A stretch of DNA of 64,000 bases from the NCBI RefSeq assembly GCF_014697475.1, contig NZ_JACJRV010000015.1, positions 57,950 through 121,949 of the forward strand. The letters run 5' to 3'. Below are positions 1 to 8,735 of the stretch, piece after piece (within the stretch, counting starts at the first letter, position 1; every line of letters begins with the position of its first letter). Made by a program: the position numbers and the translations under genes. Origin of the DNA: Nostoc sp. FACHB-152 (lineage in GTDB: Bacteria > Cyanobacteriota > Cyanobacteriia > Cyanobacteriales > Nostocaceae). The notes beneath the pieces are model-generated. The model did no database searches. It was not told where the DNA came from and saw nothing but the letters and a program-made list of their open reading frames with translations.

Positions 1-2
1 TA

Positions 3-1337
3 TTGGGTAGAGGCGGATTTGGTCAAACTTATATTGCCCTAGATACCCACCGCCCTGGTGATCCTAAATGTGTCGTTAAGCACTTTCACCCTGTCACCTA
101 TAACCCTGGGTTTATGGAAACTGCTAGACGACTCTTCAATAGTGAAGCAGAAATACTAGAAAAACTTGGCTACCATGATCAAATCCCCCGGCTTTTAGCA
201 TACTTTGAAGAAAACCGAGAGTTTTTCTTGGTGCAAGAGTTTATTGAAGGGCATTCTCTGAAACTAGAAATGCTACCAGATCAACCTTGGACAGAAGGCA
301 AAGTTATACTATTTCTGCACCAAGTCTTAGATATTTTAAAATTTATTCACCTTCATCATGTTATCCATCGAGATATCAAACCAGACAATATTATTAGAAG
401 ACTGCAAGATAGTAAGTTAGTGCTAATTGACTTTGGCTCAGTCAAGCAAGTGCAAACTAAAATGGTGACTCTTGCTGAACAAACAGAGATAACTGTTGCT
501 ATTGGTACACCTGGATATATGCCCATAGAACAGGTAATGGGTAAACCACATCCTAACAGTGATATTTATTCTTTGGGTATTGTTGCTATTCAAGCACTCA
601 CTGGTTTACATCCTAGAGAACTAGAAGTTAACGCATATCCAGGAGAGATTGTTTGGCAACACAAAGCAAAAGTAAGTCCAGAGTTAGCAAATTTATTGTC
701 TAAGATGGTGTTAAATAACTGCAAAGAACGCTATCAGACTGCAATAGAAGTTTTAGAGGATTTACAACAAAATTTTCATCATCAAGCACATACTCAAAGC
801 ACCATAACATCAACTCCGACCCTGCCGCCTGAAATTTTACTAGCTCAACAAGAAGTAACACAAATAAATAATAGCTCTATTCTTTCTAAAGAAAAGTATA
901 AAGCTATAGAACATCTATTTTTAAGATTTGTTGGGCCTATAGCCCAAACTTTGTTGCGACGCGCCGCTTCAGCACAGAGTTATCAAGAGTTAATAGATAA
1001 TTTGATAGTTCATGTAGCACAGTCTCAACAAACTCAATTTAAACAAGAAGCAATGTTGCTACTTGAGCAATCAACTATTCCTACTACTAAAACTCCTACT
1101 CAGAAGTTGCCACAAAAGGTGCAACAAGTAATCACCTCAGATATTGACGATGCCTTTGTGCTGCAATGTGAACGAGAATTAATAGATTTAATTGGGCCAA
1201 TTGCTCGTTTGTTAATTCAAAAAGCTATAAAAACTTCTAATCTGACAATTTCTCGTGAGGAATTGGTGAAAATTTTAGCTGCACACGTTCCAGATACTCA
1301 AAAAGCTATACAGTTCCAGCAGCGTCTACTTTCTTAG
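3..1337 (+). CDS. Serine/threonine protein kinase, 5' end cut by window edge
   Basis: Phosphorylates Ser/Thr residues of unknown targets. The first visible residues, GRGGFGQTY, are the glycine-rich ATP loop, so the true start lies before the window. The catalytic loop HRDIKPDN is near visible residue 121, DFGS near 142 and GTPGYMP follows at the activation segment. After the kinase domain (to about residue 260) comes a linker and then two copies of a roughly 60-residue helical module centred on VGPIAQTLLRRA and IGPIARLLIQKA; the protein ends in the second copy. Such C-terminal modules replace the PASTA or TPR regions of other kinases, and their function is unknown to me. No membrane segment is visible. 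Kinase assignment is firm; the partner is not. Confidence 0.93.
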   Translation: MGRGGFGQTYIALDTHRPGDPKCVVKHFHPVTYNPGFMETARRLFNSEAEILEKLGYHDQIPRLLAYFEENREFFLVQEFIEGHSLKLEMLPDQPWTEGKVILFLHQVLDILKFIHLHHVIHRDIKPDNIIRRLQDSKLVLIDFGSVKQVQTKMVTLAEQTEITVAIGTPGYMPIEQVMGKPHPNSDIYSLGIVAIQALTGLHPRELEVNAYPGEIVWQHKAKVSPELANLLSKMVLNNCKERYQTAIEVLEDLQQNFHHQAHTQSTITSTPTLPPEILLAQQEVTQINNSSILSKEKYKAIEHLFLRFVGPIAQTLLRRAASAQSYQELIDNLIVHVAQSQQTQFKQEAMLLLEQSTIPTTKTPTQKLPQKVQQVITSDIDDAFVLQCERELIDLIGPIARLLIQKAIKTSNLTISREELVKILAAHVPDTQKAIQFQQRLLS

Positions 1338-1453
1338 ATAAATTTTGAATGTTGATACCAATTTAATGTAAGTAAGTAGGTGGGAAAAACCAAAACTATG
1401 TTAAGAAAGGTTAATCAGGCAGAAACCCTCTTTCCTCCTGCCTCCTGCCTTTT

Positions 1454-1485
1454 CCCAACTACAAATATTTACGCCGTTCTACTTA
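1454..1485. repeat. Dispersed 32-bp repeat, copy 1
   Basis: The 32 bases starting CCCAACTACAAATATTTACG recur at 11840-11871 with one mismatch. Both copies follow a purine/pyrimidine-rich stretch and lie downstream of a + strand gene. Probably the end of a small non-autonomous element. Confidence 0.6.
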
Positions 1486-1547
1486 ATGTGCATCTTTACA
1501 GAGAATAGGTATGACAATTTGAAAAACAGCCTATAAATCTAAATATT

Positions 1548-2072
1548 ATGAAGCAAATAGAAATCATTCAAGGTGATATTACTCAGTTAGCTGTAGATGC
1601 AATTGTGAACGCTGCTAATAGTTCTTTATTGGGTGGTGGCGGTGTGGATGGTGCAATTCACCGTGCAGCAGGGTCAGAACTACTGGCAGAATGTCGGCAG
1701 TTAAGAGGTTGTGCCACTGGTGAAGCAAAGATTACAAAAGGTTACAACCTGCCTGCAAAATGGGTAATTCATACTGTTGGGCCAGTGTGGGAAGGTGGCA
1801 ATGATGGAGAGGATGAGTTACTAGCTAATTGCTACCGCCATAGTTTAGCTTTAGCAGCACAATATCAAATTAAAACTATTGCTTTTCCTGCTATTAGCAC
1901 GGGTGTTTATCGATTCCCGATGGAACGCGCCAGTAAAATTGCGATCGCAGAAGTTAAAAAGTTTTTTGCCCAGCCAAGCTCCCTACAACAAGTGATTTTT
2001 GTATGTTTTGGGCAAACTGCCTATGATTCGTACACCAAGGCAATGCAAGAAGTTACTGAAAATAGGGGATAG
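1548..2072 (+). CDS. Macrodomain protein, O-acetyl-ADP-ribose deacetylase type
   Basis: Probably hydrolyses O-acetyl-ADP-ribose or removes ADP-ribose from proteins, in the cytosol. The 174 residues form one macrodomain. [20 protein letters not shown] (from residue 22) is the adenosine and distal-ribose loop, [10 protein letters not shown] follows, and [10 protein letters not shown] near residue 117 is the phosphate-binding loop. Length and motif order match the bacterial YmdB/MacroD class. It begins at the first ATG of the open frame without a clear Shine-Dalgarno. It stands about 210 bases after the kinase gene and 110 before speY, so co-transcription is possible but not shown. Confidence 0.93.
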   Translation: MKQIEIIQGDITQLAVDAIVNAANSSLLGGGGVDGAIHRAAGSELLAECRQLRGCATGEAKITKGYNLPAKWVIHTVGPVWEGGNDGEDELLANCYRHSLALAAQYQIKTIAFPAISTGVYRFPMERASKIAIAEVKKFFAQPSSLQQVIFVCFGQTAYDSYTKAMQEVTENRG

Positions 2073-2182
2073 GTGACAGGGGACAGGTGAGAGGGAATAG
2101 AGTTAAAAGTCTTGTGGCTGTCTTGCCGCCGTGATTGTTGCTATAACATAAGATTCGGCGTGTTACTGTTCGGGAGTGCAAA

Positions 2183-3358
2183 ATGTCAAAACAGCGTGGT
2201 CAAAAAATCGCACCTACACCCATAACATCTGATATTGGGGTAGTGGATTTAATTAATAATTACTTCACAGCTTACAACTCAGCACGTTTGCGGGAAGCTT
2301 GCCAACTCCTGAGTAAAGATGTACTTCAGGATGGCGTGACTGTGGGTGTTAGTCTTTCTGGTGCGATGACACCAGCAGGATTTGGGGTTTCAGCACTAGC
2401 ACCCTTAATTCGCAACGGTTTTATTGACTGGATGATTAGCACCGGGGCAAACCTTTACCATGATATGCATTATGGGTTGGGCTTTGAACTATTCGCTGGT
2501 AATCCATTTGTGGATGATGTCAAACTGCGTGAAGAAGGTACTATCCGAATTTATGACATTGTTTTTGGCTACGATGTATTGTTAGAAACCGATGCTTTCA
2601 TTCGCAAAATTTTGCAAGCTGAACCTTTCCAAAAGCGGATGGGAACAGCAGAATTTCATTATCTTTTAGGTAAGTATGTCCGGGAAGTAGAAAAGCAGTT
2701 GGGAGTGCAGCATTCTTGCTTGTTGGCGACAGCTTATGAATATGGCGTACCAATTTACACTTCTTCTCCTGGGGATAGTTCGATTGGGATGAACGTTGCA
2801 GCTTTGGCGTTAGAAGGTTCGCAATTAATCTTAGATCCGTCAATTGATGTGAATGAGACAGCTGCGATCGCCTACAATGCAAGAGAAGGAGACGGTAAAA
2901 GTGCAGCCGTGATTCTGGGCGGTGGTAGTCCTAAAAATTTCTTACTGCAAACTCAACCGCAAATTCATGAGGTACTAGGATTAGAAGAACGCGGACATGA
3001 TTTCTTTGTCCAGTTTACGGATGCACGTCCTGATACTGGCGGTTTGTCTGGGGCGACTCCATCAGAAGCAGTTAGCTGGGGTAAGATTGACCCAGAAGAA
3101 TTGCCTAGCACAATTGTTTGTTATACCGATAGCACGATCGCTTTACCATTAGTGACAGCCTACGTGATGAATCAATGTTCACCTCGTCCCTTAAAGCGGT
3201 TGTACGATCAAAGAGAAGCAATGTTAGCCACCTTACAAAAAGATTATCTCGCAGCTAAAACGCAATCATCAGATAAAGTACCAGCCGTGATGGTTGAAGA
3301 TGCAGCCCAAGGTGTTGCAACTTATCCCTGTGGTCGATTGATTCCTAATAATTCTTAA
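2183..3358 (+). CDS. speY: Deoxyhypusine synthase-like homospermidine synthase
   Basis: Member of the deoxyhypusine synthase family. In Anabaena the homologue SpeY makes homospermidine from spermidine-derived aminobutyl groups and putrescine; bacteria have no eIF5A to modify. The 391-residue length fits. NAD-binding features include [11 protein letters not shown] (about 56-66), and the motif EAVSWGKI carries the Lys (K301) that forms the enzyme-imine intermediate in deoxyhypusine synthase. [10 protein letters not shown] follows, as in the family. A GGGAG Shine-Dalgarno sits 6 bases before the ATG. It is followed by heptanucleotide repeats and a MITE, so it probably ends its transcript. Confidence 0.9.
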   Translation: MSKQRGQKIAPTPITSDIGVVDLINNYFTAYNSARLREACQLLSKDVLQDGVTVGVSLSGAMTPAGFGVSALAPLIRNGFIDWMISTGANLYHDMHYGLGFELFAGNPFVDDVKLREEGTIRIYDIVFGYDVLLETDAFIRKILQAEPFQKRMGTAEFHYLLGKYVREVEKQLGVQHSCLLATAYEYGVPIYTSSPGDSSIGMNVAALALEGSQLILDPSIDVNETAAIAYNAREGDGKSAAVILGGGSPKNFLLQTQPQIHEVLGLEERGHDFFVQFTDARPDTGGLSGATPSEAVSWGKIDPEELPSTIVCYTDSTIALPLVTAYVMNQCSPRPLKRLYDQREAMLATLQKDYLAAKTQSSDKVPAVMVEDAAQGVATYPCGRLIPNNS

Positions 3359-3360
3359 GT

Positions 3361-3404
3361 AGAGGCTAGGGGTTAGGGGTTAGGGGTTAGAGGCTAGGGG
3401 CTAG
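3361..3404. repeat. Heptanucleotide tandem repeats (GGGGTTA/GAGGCTA type)
   Basis: Consecutive units such as GGGGTTA, AGGGGTTAG and GAGGCTAG follow the speY stop codon directly. The same kind of array occurs at 27178-27245. These are the short tandemly repeated sequences typical of heterocystous cyanobacteria. Confidence 0.8.
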
Positions 3405-3424
3405 AGAAGAATTTATCTAACTTT

Positions 3425-3581
3425 TAACGTGAGTTCGACCGATGATAAAGAACCCCTCTCCAAACCTCTCCCCGAAGCAGGGAGAGGCTTAGAAAGCTTA
3501 ATTTTTTGTTCCTAACCAAGATATTAAAGCCCCTCTCCGTCTCGGAGAGGGGTTGGGGAGAGGTTCATCGAACTCACGTTA
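3425..3581. mobile_element. Palindromic MITE, copy 1 (TIR TAACGTGAGTTCGA)
   Basis: A 157-bp element bounded by a perfect 14-bp inverted repeat TAACGTGAGTTCGA (3425-3438 and 3568-3581). It is flanked on both sides by ACTTT (3420-3424 and 3582-3586), a candidate 5-bp target duplication. Inside are arms rich in CCCCTCTCC and GGAGAGGGG, so the whole can fold. It has no coding capacity. A second copy lies in the opposite orientation at 25832-26061. Confidence 0.8.
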
Positions 3582-3635
3582 ACTTTTAATTCCTATTCCC
3601 CTTCTTCTTCCCAAGTTACAATTTTTTTGATTTAG

Positions 3636-4044
3636 AATCATCATTCCCGAACTGTTCAACGCCAATGCAAGGTCTTTGCCGTGACCATATTTCACAACAA
3701 TGGGCTGGACTTAAGGCTTTTGTAGTCGTGGAAAGAACTGCTATCCGTAATGGTCAACCTTGCCATGAACAACAGTTTTATATTGGTAGTTTAATTGAAG
3801 ATGCACAGCAGTTACTGGCTGACACTGTGGGGCATTGGGGAATTGAAAATCGATTGCATTGGGTGAGAGAGGTACCATTTAAAGAAGACTTCCCGCTACG
3901 ACGTGGCGGGAATGCACCCGTCAATTGGGCTATTCTGCACAACTTCTTGATTACGAGCGCTCGTTTTTTGGTTTCCGTACTATTCCCCAAGCTCAACGTG
4001 CTTTGTCTAATCAACTCGATCTGGTTTTTTCTCTCTTTGTATGA
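3636..4044 (+). pseudogene. ISAs1-family transposase remnant, frameshifted
   Basis: C-terminal fragment of a DDE transposase of the ISAs1 type. Three consecutive frames carry it. HSRTVQRQCKVFAV starts at about 3642; a frameshift near 3684 leads to HISQQWAGLKAFVVVERT and then HWGIENRLHW, the family's C-terminal signature; a second frameshift near 3954 leads to ERSFFGFRTIPQAQRALSNQ, ending at TGA 4042-4044. The N-terminal half is absent and no terminal repeats of a complete IS are visible. The middle frame stays open by chance into the 21-bp repeat array to 4216. The gene is dead. Confidence 0.85.
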
Positions 4045-4060
4045 AACCACCCTGCTTTTT

Positions 4061-4112
4061 AAGGGGAGCCAGCGCCGTAGGCGGGTTTCCCGACTTGAGG
4101 CGACTGGCGTGG
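4061..4112 (+). repeat. 52-bp direct repeat, left copy
   Basis: Begins AAGGGGAGCCAGCGC and ends GCGACTGGCGTGG. It is nearly identical to 4413-4464, differing mainly in a 5-base block (CGTAG against GTTGG). The two copies bracket the 21-bp tandem array in direct orientation. Related, more divergent pieces occur at 14331-14470 and around 59520-59575. Confidence 0.85.
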
Positions 4113-4147
4113 ATTTAGGGGGATCAATACTAATGATGTTTGCTTCA

Positions 4148-4378
4148 ATCTTAAGCTTGAATATTGCAACTTTAACCATTAATGTTATCGCTTTAATCGT
4201 CAACATTGTCACTTAAAGGCTTAATGTGACGACTTTAATGGTTAACGTTGTAGCTTTAAGAGTCAACGTTATAACTTTAAGCCTTAATGTTGTAACTTTA
4301 ATGGTTAACGTTGTAGCTTTAAGAGTTAACGTCATCACTTTAAGCCTTAATGTTGTAACTTTAATGGTCAACCAATAA
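4148..4378 (+). repeat. Eleven-unit 21-bp tandem repeat array
   Basis: Eleven contiguous 21-base units with consensus near ACTTTAATGGTTAACGTTGTA, alternating with variants GCTTTAAGAGTTAACGTCATC and ACTTTAAGCCTTAATGTTGTA. The unit length is a multiple of three and one + strand frame reads as a heptad such as TLMVNVV or ALRVNVI. A single T-to-A change in unit four makes a TAA at 4214-4216. No start codon or ribosome site suggests an active gene, so this is either a satellite-like array or a relic of a heptad-repeat protein. Confidence 0.85.
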
Positions 4379-4412
4379 GCTAATAATCACTTAATTTGCT
4401 TGTTGAGACCGC

Positions 4413-4464
4413 AAGGGGAGCCAGCGCGTTGGGCGGGTTTCCCGACTTGAAGCGACTGGCGTGG
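4413..4464 (+). repeat. 52-bp direct repeat, right copy
   Basis: Second copy of the sequence at 4061-4112, same orientation, just after the 21-bp array. The remaining bases to 4742 hold further dispersed-repeat sequence (for example GGGAAACCCTCTTCGTACCC near 4568, related to a segment upstream of accD) and no gene I can support. Confidence 0.8.
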
Positions 4465-4742
4465 CAGGGGAGCAGAGGAGCCGGGGAGAAGGTTTGAAGT
4501 TTTTCCCTAAAATTCCAATTGTGCAACTTGTAAGCACAAAAGCTTACCTTTCGGTTAAGGGGGAAAGGGGAAACCCTCTTCGTACCCGTCGCTGGCTCAC
4601 CTTTTCCCCAAACCAAATTCTTAGTTCAAAATGCTTATCCGTACCGTATTGGAGAGTGGGGAGTAAGAATACAGGATTAATTCATGATTTGAAAGATCAT
4701 CAATTTCTATAGAGACGTTGCATTGCAACATCTCTACAAAGA

Positions 4743-6227
4743 TTAATTCTTGGCTTGTGGTTGTACGCCGGGAATTGTTACGTCTATTGGCGTGACCTGT
4801 GTTGCTAACCCTGTTAATGGTGGTTTAATTGTGGTTTGATTCCCCACAACCAGAGTTACCAGATTTTCTGGTTTGAGATATTTTTTGGCTACCCGTTGTA
4901 CATCAGCTGCTGTGGTGGCTGCGACAGCTTTTTGATAGCGAAACAAAAAGTCTGAGGGGTAGCCGTAATATTCATATCGCATCAGCCGTGATAAGGTTTG
5001 GCTGGGATCTTGAAAGTTGAACACGAAAGAGTTGAGAGTAGAGTCTTTCGCATAAGCAAGTTCTTGGGCTGATACTGGTTGTTCTTGGATGCGTTTAATT
5101 TGGTCTTGTATAGATTTGACAAACAGCACGGTAGCATCAGAACGGGTTTGTCCACCAGCTAAGAAAATGCCAGGGTAGTCAAAGCGAGGACTCCAGTAAC
5201 CATATACAGAGTAAGCTAAACCTTGACGCGATCGCACTTCATTAAATAAGCGTCCGCCAAACCCATTCCACACTCCACTCAACACATCTAATGCGGCATA
5301 GTCGGGATTGTTAAATTGACCGCCTAAATGCCCTATCAGTACACTGCTTTGAGTAAGTTGCGGCTGGTTGACAAAGAATACTCCACCTTTATTAGCTGCT
5401 TGTACTTCTGGTAACTGCGACTTAGTGATTTTGGGGTTGCGTTGCCAATTACCCAAATTCGCTTGAATGAGCGATCGCATTTTTTTGGAGTCAAAATCCC
5501 CAACAACCCCCAAAATCATATTATTGGGGTGAAAATATCGCTGGTAAAACTGTACCAAATCATCCCGGTTAATTTTATCCAAAGTGGCATATTCTACTGT
5601 CCGGGCGTAAGGGCTTTCTTTGCCATAAATCAATTTCTTGAATTCTCGATTTGCAATACTGTCAGGATCATCATTCCGCCGCGCAATGCCGCCTTTTACC
5701 TGCGTTTTCGCTAAGTCGAGTTTTTCTTGGGCAAAAACTGGCTCTCGTAGCACTTTGGCAAACAGACCAAACACCGTTTCTACATCTTCAGTCAATGCTT
5801 CAAAGCTGGCACTACCTGAAGCTTCACCAATGCTAGTTTCTACAGATGCAGCTCGCTGTTCTAGAATTTCATTGAGTTCATCTGGCGAATGCTTTATAGT
5901 ACCGCCAGTCCGCATCACTGTGCCTGTCAAACCAGCTAACCCAACTTTTTCGGCTGGTTCCCAACGGCTACCTGTACGCACCAACGCTGTACCACTAACT
6001 AACGGTAGTTCATGATCCTCCATTAAATACACAACCATACCGTTGCGTAACACAAACCGCTCATACTTCGGTATCTTGACCGTAGGTAGTGGTGGTAATT
6101 GCAATTCGGTGTAATGCTTGGCTTCTGCTTTCGCCGCTAGAGAAAAGTTAAAAGTAGAAAGGAAAAAGGCAATAGCCATCATTAAGGCATATATCAACCT
6201 CTTGCTATGAAAAATTGAGAATTTCAT
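4743..6227 (-). CDS. M16 family peptidase-like protein, non-catalytic subunit
   Basis: Pitrilysin-type fold exported to the periplasm, probably partner of the catalytic M16 protein encoded just upstream. Where active members have HxxEH this protein has GLAGLTGTVMRTGG, so the zinc site is missing. The C-terminal half keeps the family pattern RSRQGLAYSVYGYW, typical of the regulatory or substrate-binding subunit. I chose the ATG at 6227 because it gives a normal signal peptide (MKFSIFHSKRLIY, then a hydrophobic core to about residue 30). An ATG at 6260 has a GAGGAG sequence overlapping the upstream stop codon and is an alternative start. The open frame extends to 6305. Upstream stop and this start are about 50 bases apart. 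Confidence 0.9.
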   Translation of the reverse strand: MKFSIFHSKRLIYALMMAIAFFLSTFNFSLAAKAEAKHYTELQLPPLPTVKIPKYERFVLRNGMVVYLMEDHELPLVSGTALVRTGSRWEPAEKVGLAGLTGTVMRTGGTIKHSPDELNEILEQRAASVETSIGEASGSASFEALTEDVETVFGLFAKVLREPVFAQEKLDLAKTQVKGGIARRNDDPDSIANREFKKLIYGKESPYARTVEYATLDKINRDDLVQFYQRYFHPNNMILGVVGDFDSKKMRSLIQANLGNWQRNPKITKSQLPEVQAANKGGVFFVNQPQLTQSSVLIGHLGGQFNNPDYAALDVLSGVWNGFGGRLFNEVRSRQGLAYSVYGYWSPRFDYPGIFLAGGQTRSDATVLFVKSIQDQIKRIQEQPVSAQELAYAKDSTLNSFVFNFQDPSQTLSRLMRYEYYGYPSDFLFRYQKAVAATTAADVQRVAKKYLKPENLVTLVVGNQTTIKPPLTGLATQVTPIDVTIPGVQPQAKN

Positions 6228-6276
6228 CTGCCTTTTACCCTTCACCGTGTACCTGTGCATATCTGTATTTATCTCC

Positions 6277-7923
6277 TCATCCTTTTTTAGACAACAGCTT
6301 GCCAATGGTGCGATTTTCTGGCGTAAATGTTGCCTTTGCCACTCGCTGAACGTCCGCAGGAGTCACCGCCGCAATTTCATCTAACTGCTTAAACAAGTTC
6401 TGCCAAGAGCCGGTTTTGACTTCATATTCCAACAACAACTGAGCCATACCCGCATTTGAATCGAGGCTACGTAATAAATCTGCCCTAGCTTGGGTTTTTA
6501 CACGCTGTAATTCAACTGCTGTGACTGGTTGATTTCTTAAGTTCTCAATTTCCTGACGTAAACCTGTTGCTAATTCATCAACAGTCCGGCCGGGAGCCGT
6601 CAGCGCATAAAATAGCATAAGATTAGGATATTTATCTCCGGGAAATCCACTTTGACCTTGAGCATTCAGTGCCAAACGCTGTTTTTCGACCAAAGATTTA
6701 TACAGTCGGGATGTGCGCCCATCACTCAACAGTCTGCTGATAATTTCATAAACAGCATTATCTGGATGGGTAATTGCTGGACGGTGATAACCTTCTAAAT
6801 ACCAAGGTTGAGAAGGTAGTTCTAAAGACACTTCTCGTGTTTCGGTTTGCTTGGGTTCAACCGGAAGTTTTGATTGGGGTTTGGCTTTGGGTTGAAAGCG
6901 TCCAAAGTAAATTTGCGCCAGTCGTTGTACTTCCTTGGGGTTGACATCACCAACAACTGCGATCGCAATATTATTAGGTGCATAGTAAGTATCAAAAAAC
7001 TTCTGCACATCCTCTGGTGTCAGACCGCGAATATCTTGGTCATAACCAATTACTGGCCGTCTGTATGGATGAACTTTGTAAGCCGTATCGATAAATTTCT
7101 CCACCATTTGGCCAATAGGTGAATTTTCTACCCGTAAACGGCGTTCCTCCAAAATTACATCTTTTTCTTTATAAAACTCCCGGCTGAGTACAGGTTCCAA
7201 AAATCGCTCAGACTCCAAAGACATCCAAAGTTCTAACTTATTTGATGGAAAGCTATAAAAATAACGAGTCGCTTCTGTGGAAGTAGTAGCATTTAAACCT
7301 ACCCCTCCCGCTTGTTCGACAATTTGCCCCATCTTGTTCTGCTCGACAAGGTTACCTGCTTGCGCTTCCAGTTGTTTAAATTCAGCTTCTAACCGCGCAA
7401 CTTCATCATTTTTACCATCGGCTTTCGCAGTTCTGATTTGAGCGTCCAACTGCTCTAAGCGATCAAGTAAAGGTTTTTCGGCTTTGTAATTTTTCGTACC
7501 AATCCGGGTTGTGCCTTTAAAAGCCAAATGTTCCAGAAAATGGGCTACACCAGTTTTCCCGTCTGGCTCATCTACACCACCGACATCTGCATAGGTAAGA
7601 AAAGAAACTACAGGTGCTTGATGGCGTTCTAAAACAATGAACTTCATGCCATTGTCTAGGCGAAACTCGCTTAACTCCTTAACAACCCGATCCAAATAAG
7701 GCTGAATCGAATTTTTAGGTGCTGGTGACGGCGTTTTGCCCGGTTGTATTGTTCTGGTGGGCGGAGGTGCAGTTTGGGTTTGCGCTAAAGCCATTTCTGG
7801 CAGCGTTCCCCACACTAGGCTTGTAATCAGAAAAAACGTCATAAACAGCCGAGACAGTTTTGCAGATGCGGCATTTGACCAATTTAAAACTGCTCGTAGG
7901 CTACTGAAATGATTCATAAGCAA
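6277..7923 (-). CDS. M16 family zinc metalloprotease, catalytic subunit
   Basis: Exported zinc endopeptidase of the pitrilysin / processing-peptidase family. Residues 28-48 form a hydrophobic signal sequence ending near ALAQ. The inverted zinc motif is HFLEH (H128, E131, H132) in the context GVAHFLEHLAFKG; the second M16 domain follows with ARADLLRSL. A charged insertion at about 155-190 resembles those of other cyanobacterial members. It is the first gene of a two-gene unit with the inactive M16 partner downstream, an arrangement known for bacterial heterodimeric M16 proteases. Substrate unknown. Confidence 0.94.
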   Translation of the reverse strand: MLMNHFSSLRAVLNWSNAASAKLSRLFMTFFLITSLVWGTLPEMALAQTQTAPPPTRTIQPGKTPSPAPKNSIQPYLDRVVKELSEFRLDNGMKFIVLERHQAPVVSFLTYADVGGVDEPDGKTGVAHFLEHLAFKGTTRIGTKNYKAEKPLLDRLEQLDAQIRTAKADGKNDEVARLEAEFKQLEAQAGNLVEQNKMGQIVEQAGGVGLNATTSTEATRYFYSFPSNKLELWMSLESERFLEPVLSREFYKEKDVILEERRLRVENSPIGQMVEKFIDTAYKVHPYRRPVIGYDQDIRGLTPEDVQKFFDTYYAPNNIAIAVVGDVNPKEVQRLAQIYFGRFQPKAKPQSKLPVEPKQTETREVSLELPSQPWYLEGYHRPAITHPDNAVYEIISRLLSDGRTSRLYKSLVEKQRLALNAQGQSGFPGDKYPNLMLFYALTAPGRTVDELATGLRQEIENLRNQPVTAVELQRVKTQARADLLRSLDSNAGMAQLLLEYEVKTGSWQNLFKQLDEIAAVTPADVQRVAKATFTPENRTIGKLLSKKG

Positions 7924-8067
7924 TAACTAGGTAAAATTCCCTTACCTGAGAAACAGGTGAATAAATCAACAGGGCGTTAATCTTGTATTAAGCTTTTTAT
8001 GCTTTTTGTACTCGACGGTAGACAATAATGCTACAAATCCTGTTCCGGATATCTGGCAGTAAATGTT

Positions 8068-8682
8068 ATGCGAGTTTTTAATTCTCCTCCTCCCTCAGAA
8101 GCACAAACACGTACCCGTATTTTACAAGCGGCAAGGCGGTTGTTTGCCTCGCAAGGATTTGACGGTACTACTACCCGCGACTTAGCACAAGCGGCTGGGG
8201 TAGCAGAGGGTACATTATTCCGCCATTTTCCTAATAAAAAAGCAATTTTGGTGGAAGTGGCGACAAGTGGCTGGGTGGAGATTCTCACAGATTTACTCAC
8301 AGAATTAAGCGAAATGGGCAGCTATAAAGCTGTTGCTCAAGTGATGCGCCGGCGGATGTGGAATTTTCAAAAAAATGCTGATTTGATGCGGGTGTGTTTT
8401 ATGGAGGTGCAGTTTCACCCCGATTTACGCGATCGCATTCAAATAGAAGTCATTAATAAAATGACTGATGTCGCTGAAGCATTCTTCCAAACGGCAATGG
8501 ATAGAGGCATTTATCGCCAAACAGATGCCAAACTTGTCGCTAAAGTATTCCTCGGAATGTTTGCGATCGCTGGTTTTTCTAACAACACCCTCATGGAACC
8601 CGACGCTTCTCCCCAAGAAATGCAGCAAATGGCCGAAGGACTCGCTGACATATTTCTTAACGGAGTTTTAGCGAAAGAATAA
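8068..8682 (+). CDS. TetR family transcriptional regulator
   Basis: One-component repressor-type protein of 204 residues. The N-terminal helix-turn-helix is clear: RILQAARRLFASQGFDGTT followed by RDLAQAAGVAEGTLFRHFPN at about 38-57. The C-terminal ligand-binding half is helical and not assignable. It is divergent from the M16 operon (about 145 bases between starts), which makes that operon a possible target, though no operator could be identified. Confidence 0.93.
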   Translation: MRVFNSPPPSEAQTRTRILQAARRLFASQGFDGTTTRDLAQAAGVAEGTLFRHFPNKKAILVEVATSGWVEILTDLLTELSEMGSYKAVAQVMRRRMWNFQKNADLMRVCFMEVQFHPDLRDRIQIEVINKMTDVAEAFFQTAMDRGIYRQTDAKLVAKVFLGMFAIAGFSNNTLMEPDASPQEMQQMAEGLADIFLNGVLAKE

Positions 8683-8692
8683 TCACCAATAA

Positions 8693-8735
8693 CCAATGAC
8701 AAATGACCATTGACTATTAACTATTGACCAATGAC
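8693..8735. repeat. Heptanucleotide repeat cluster (TTGACTA/TTAACTA type)
   Basis: A run of imperfect 7-base units (TTGACTA, TTAACTA, TTGACCA) sits between the convergent TetR and DUF4332 genes. A similar run lies near 37330-37380. Confidence 0.6.

Noticed and set aside
3665..4216. 183-codon frame taken as an intact gene
   Set aside because: Its first part is a frameshifted transposase fragment and its last part is the 21-bp array read through by chance.
4148..4378. Tandem array considered as a CRISPR
   Set aside because: Units are contiguous 21-mers without unique spacers, and no cas genes are present.
4461..4712. 83-codon + strand frame after the tandem array
   Set aside because: Its centre [10 protein letters not shown] is the translation of a dispersed repeat also present upstream of accD.
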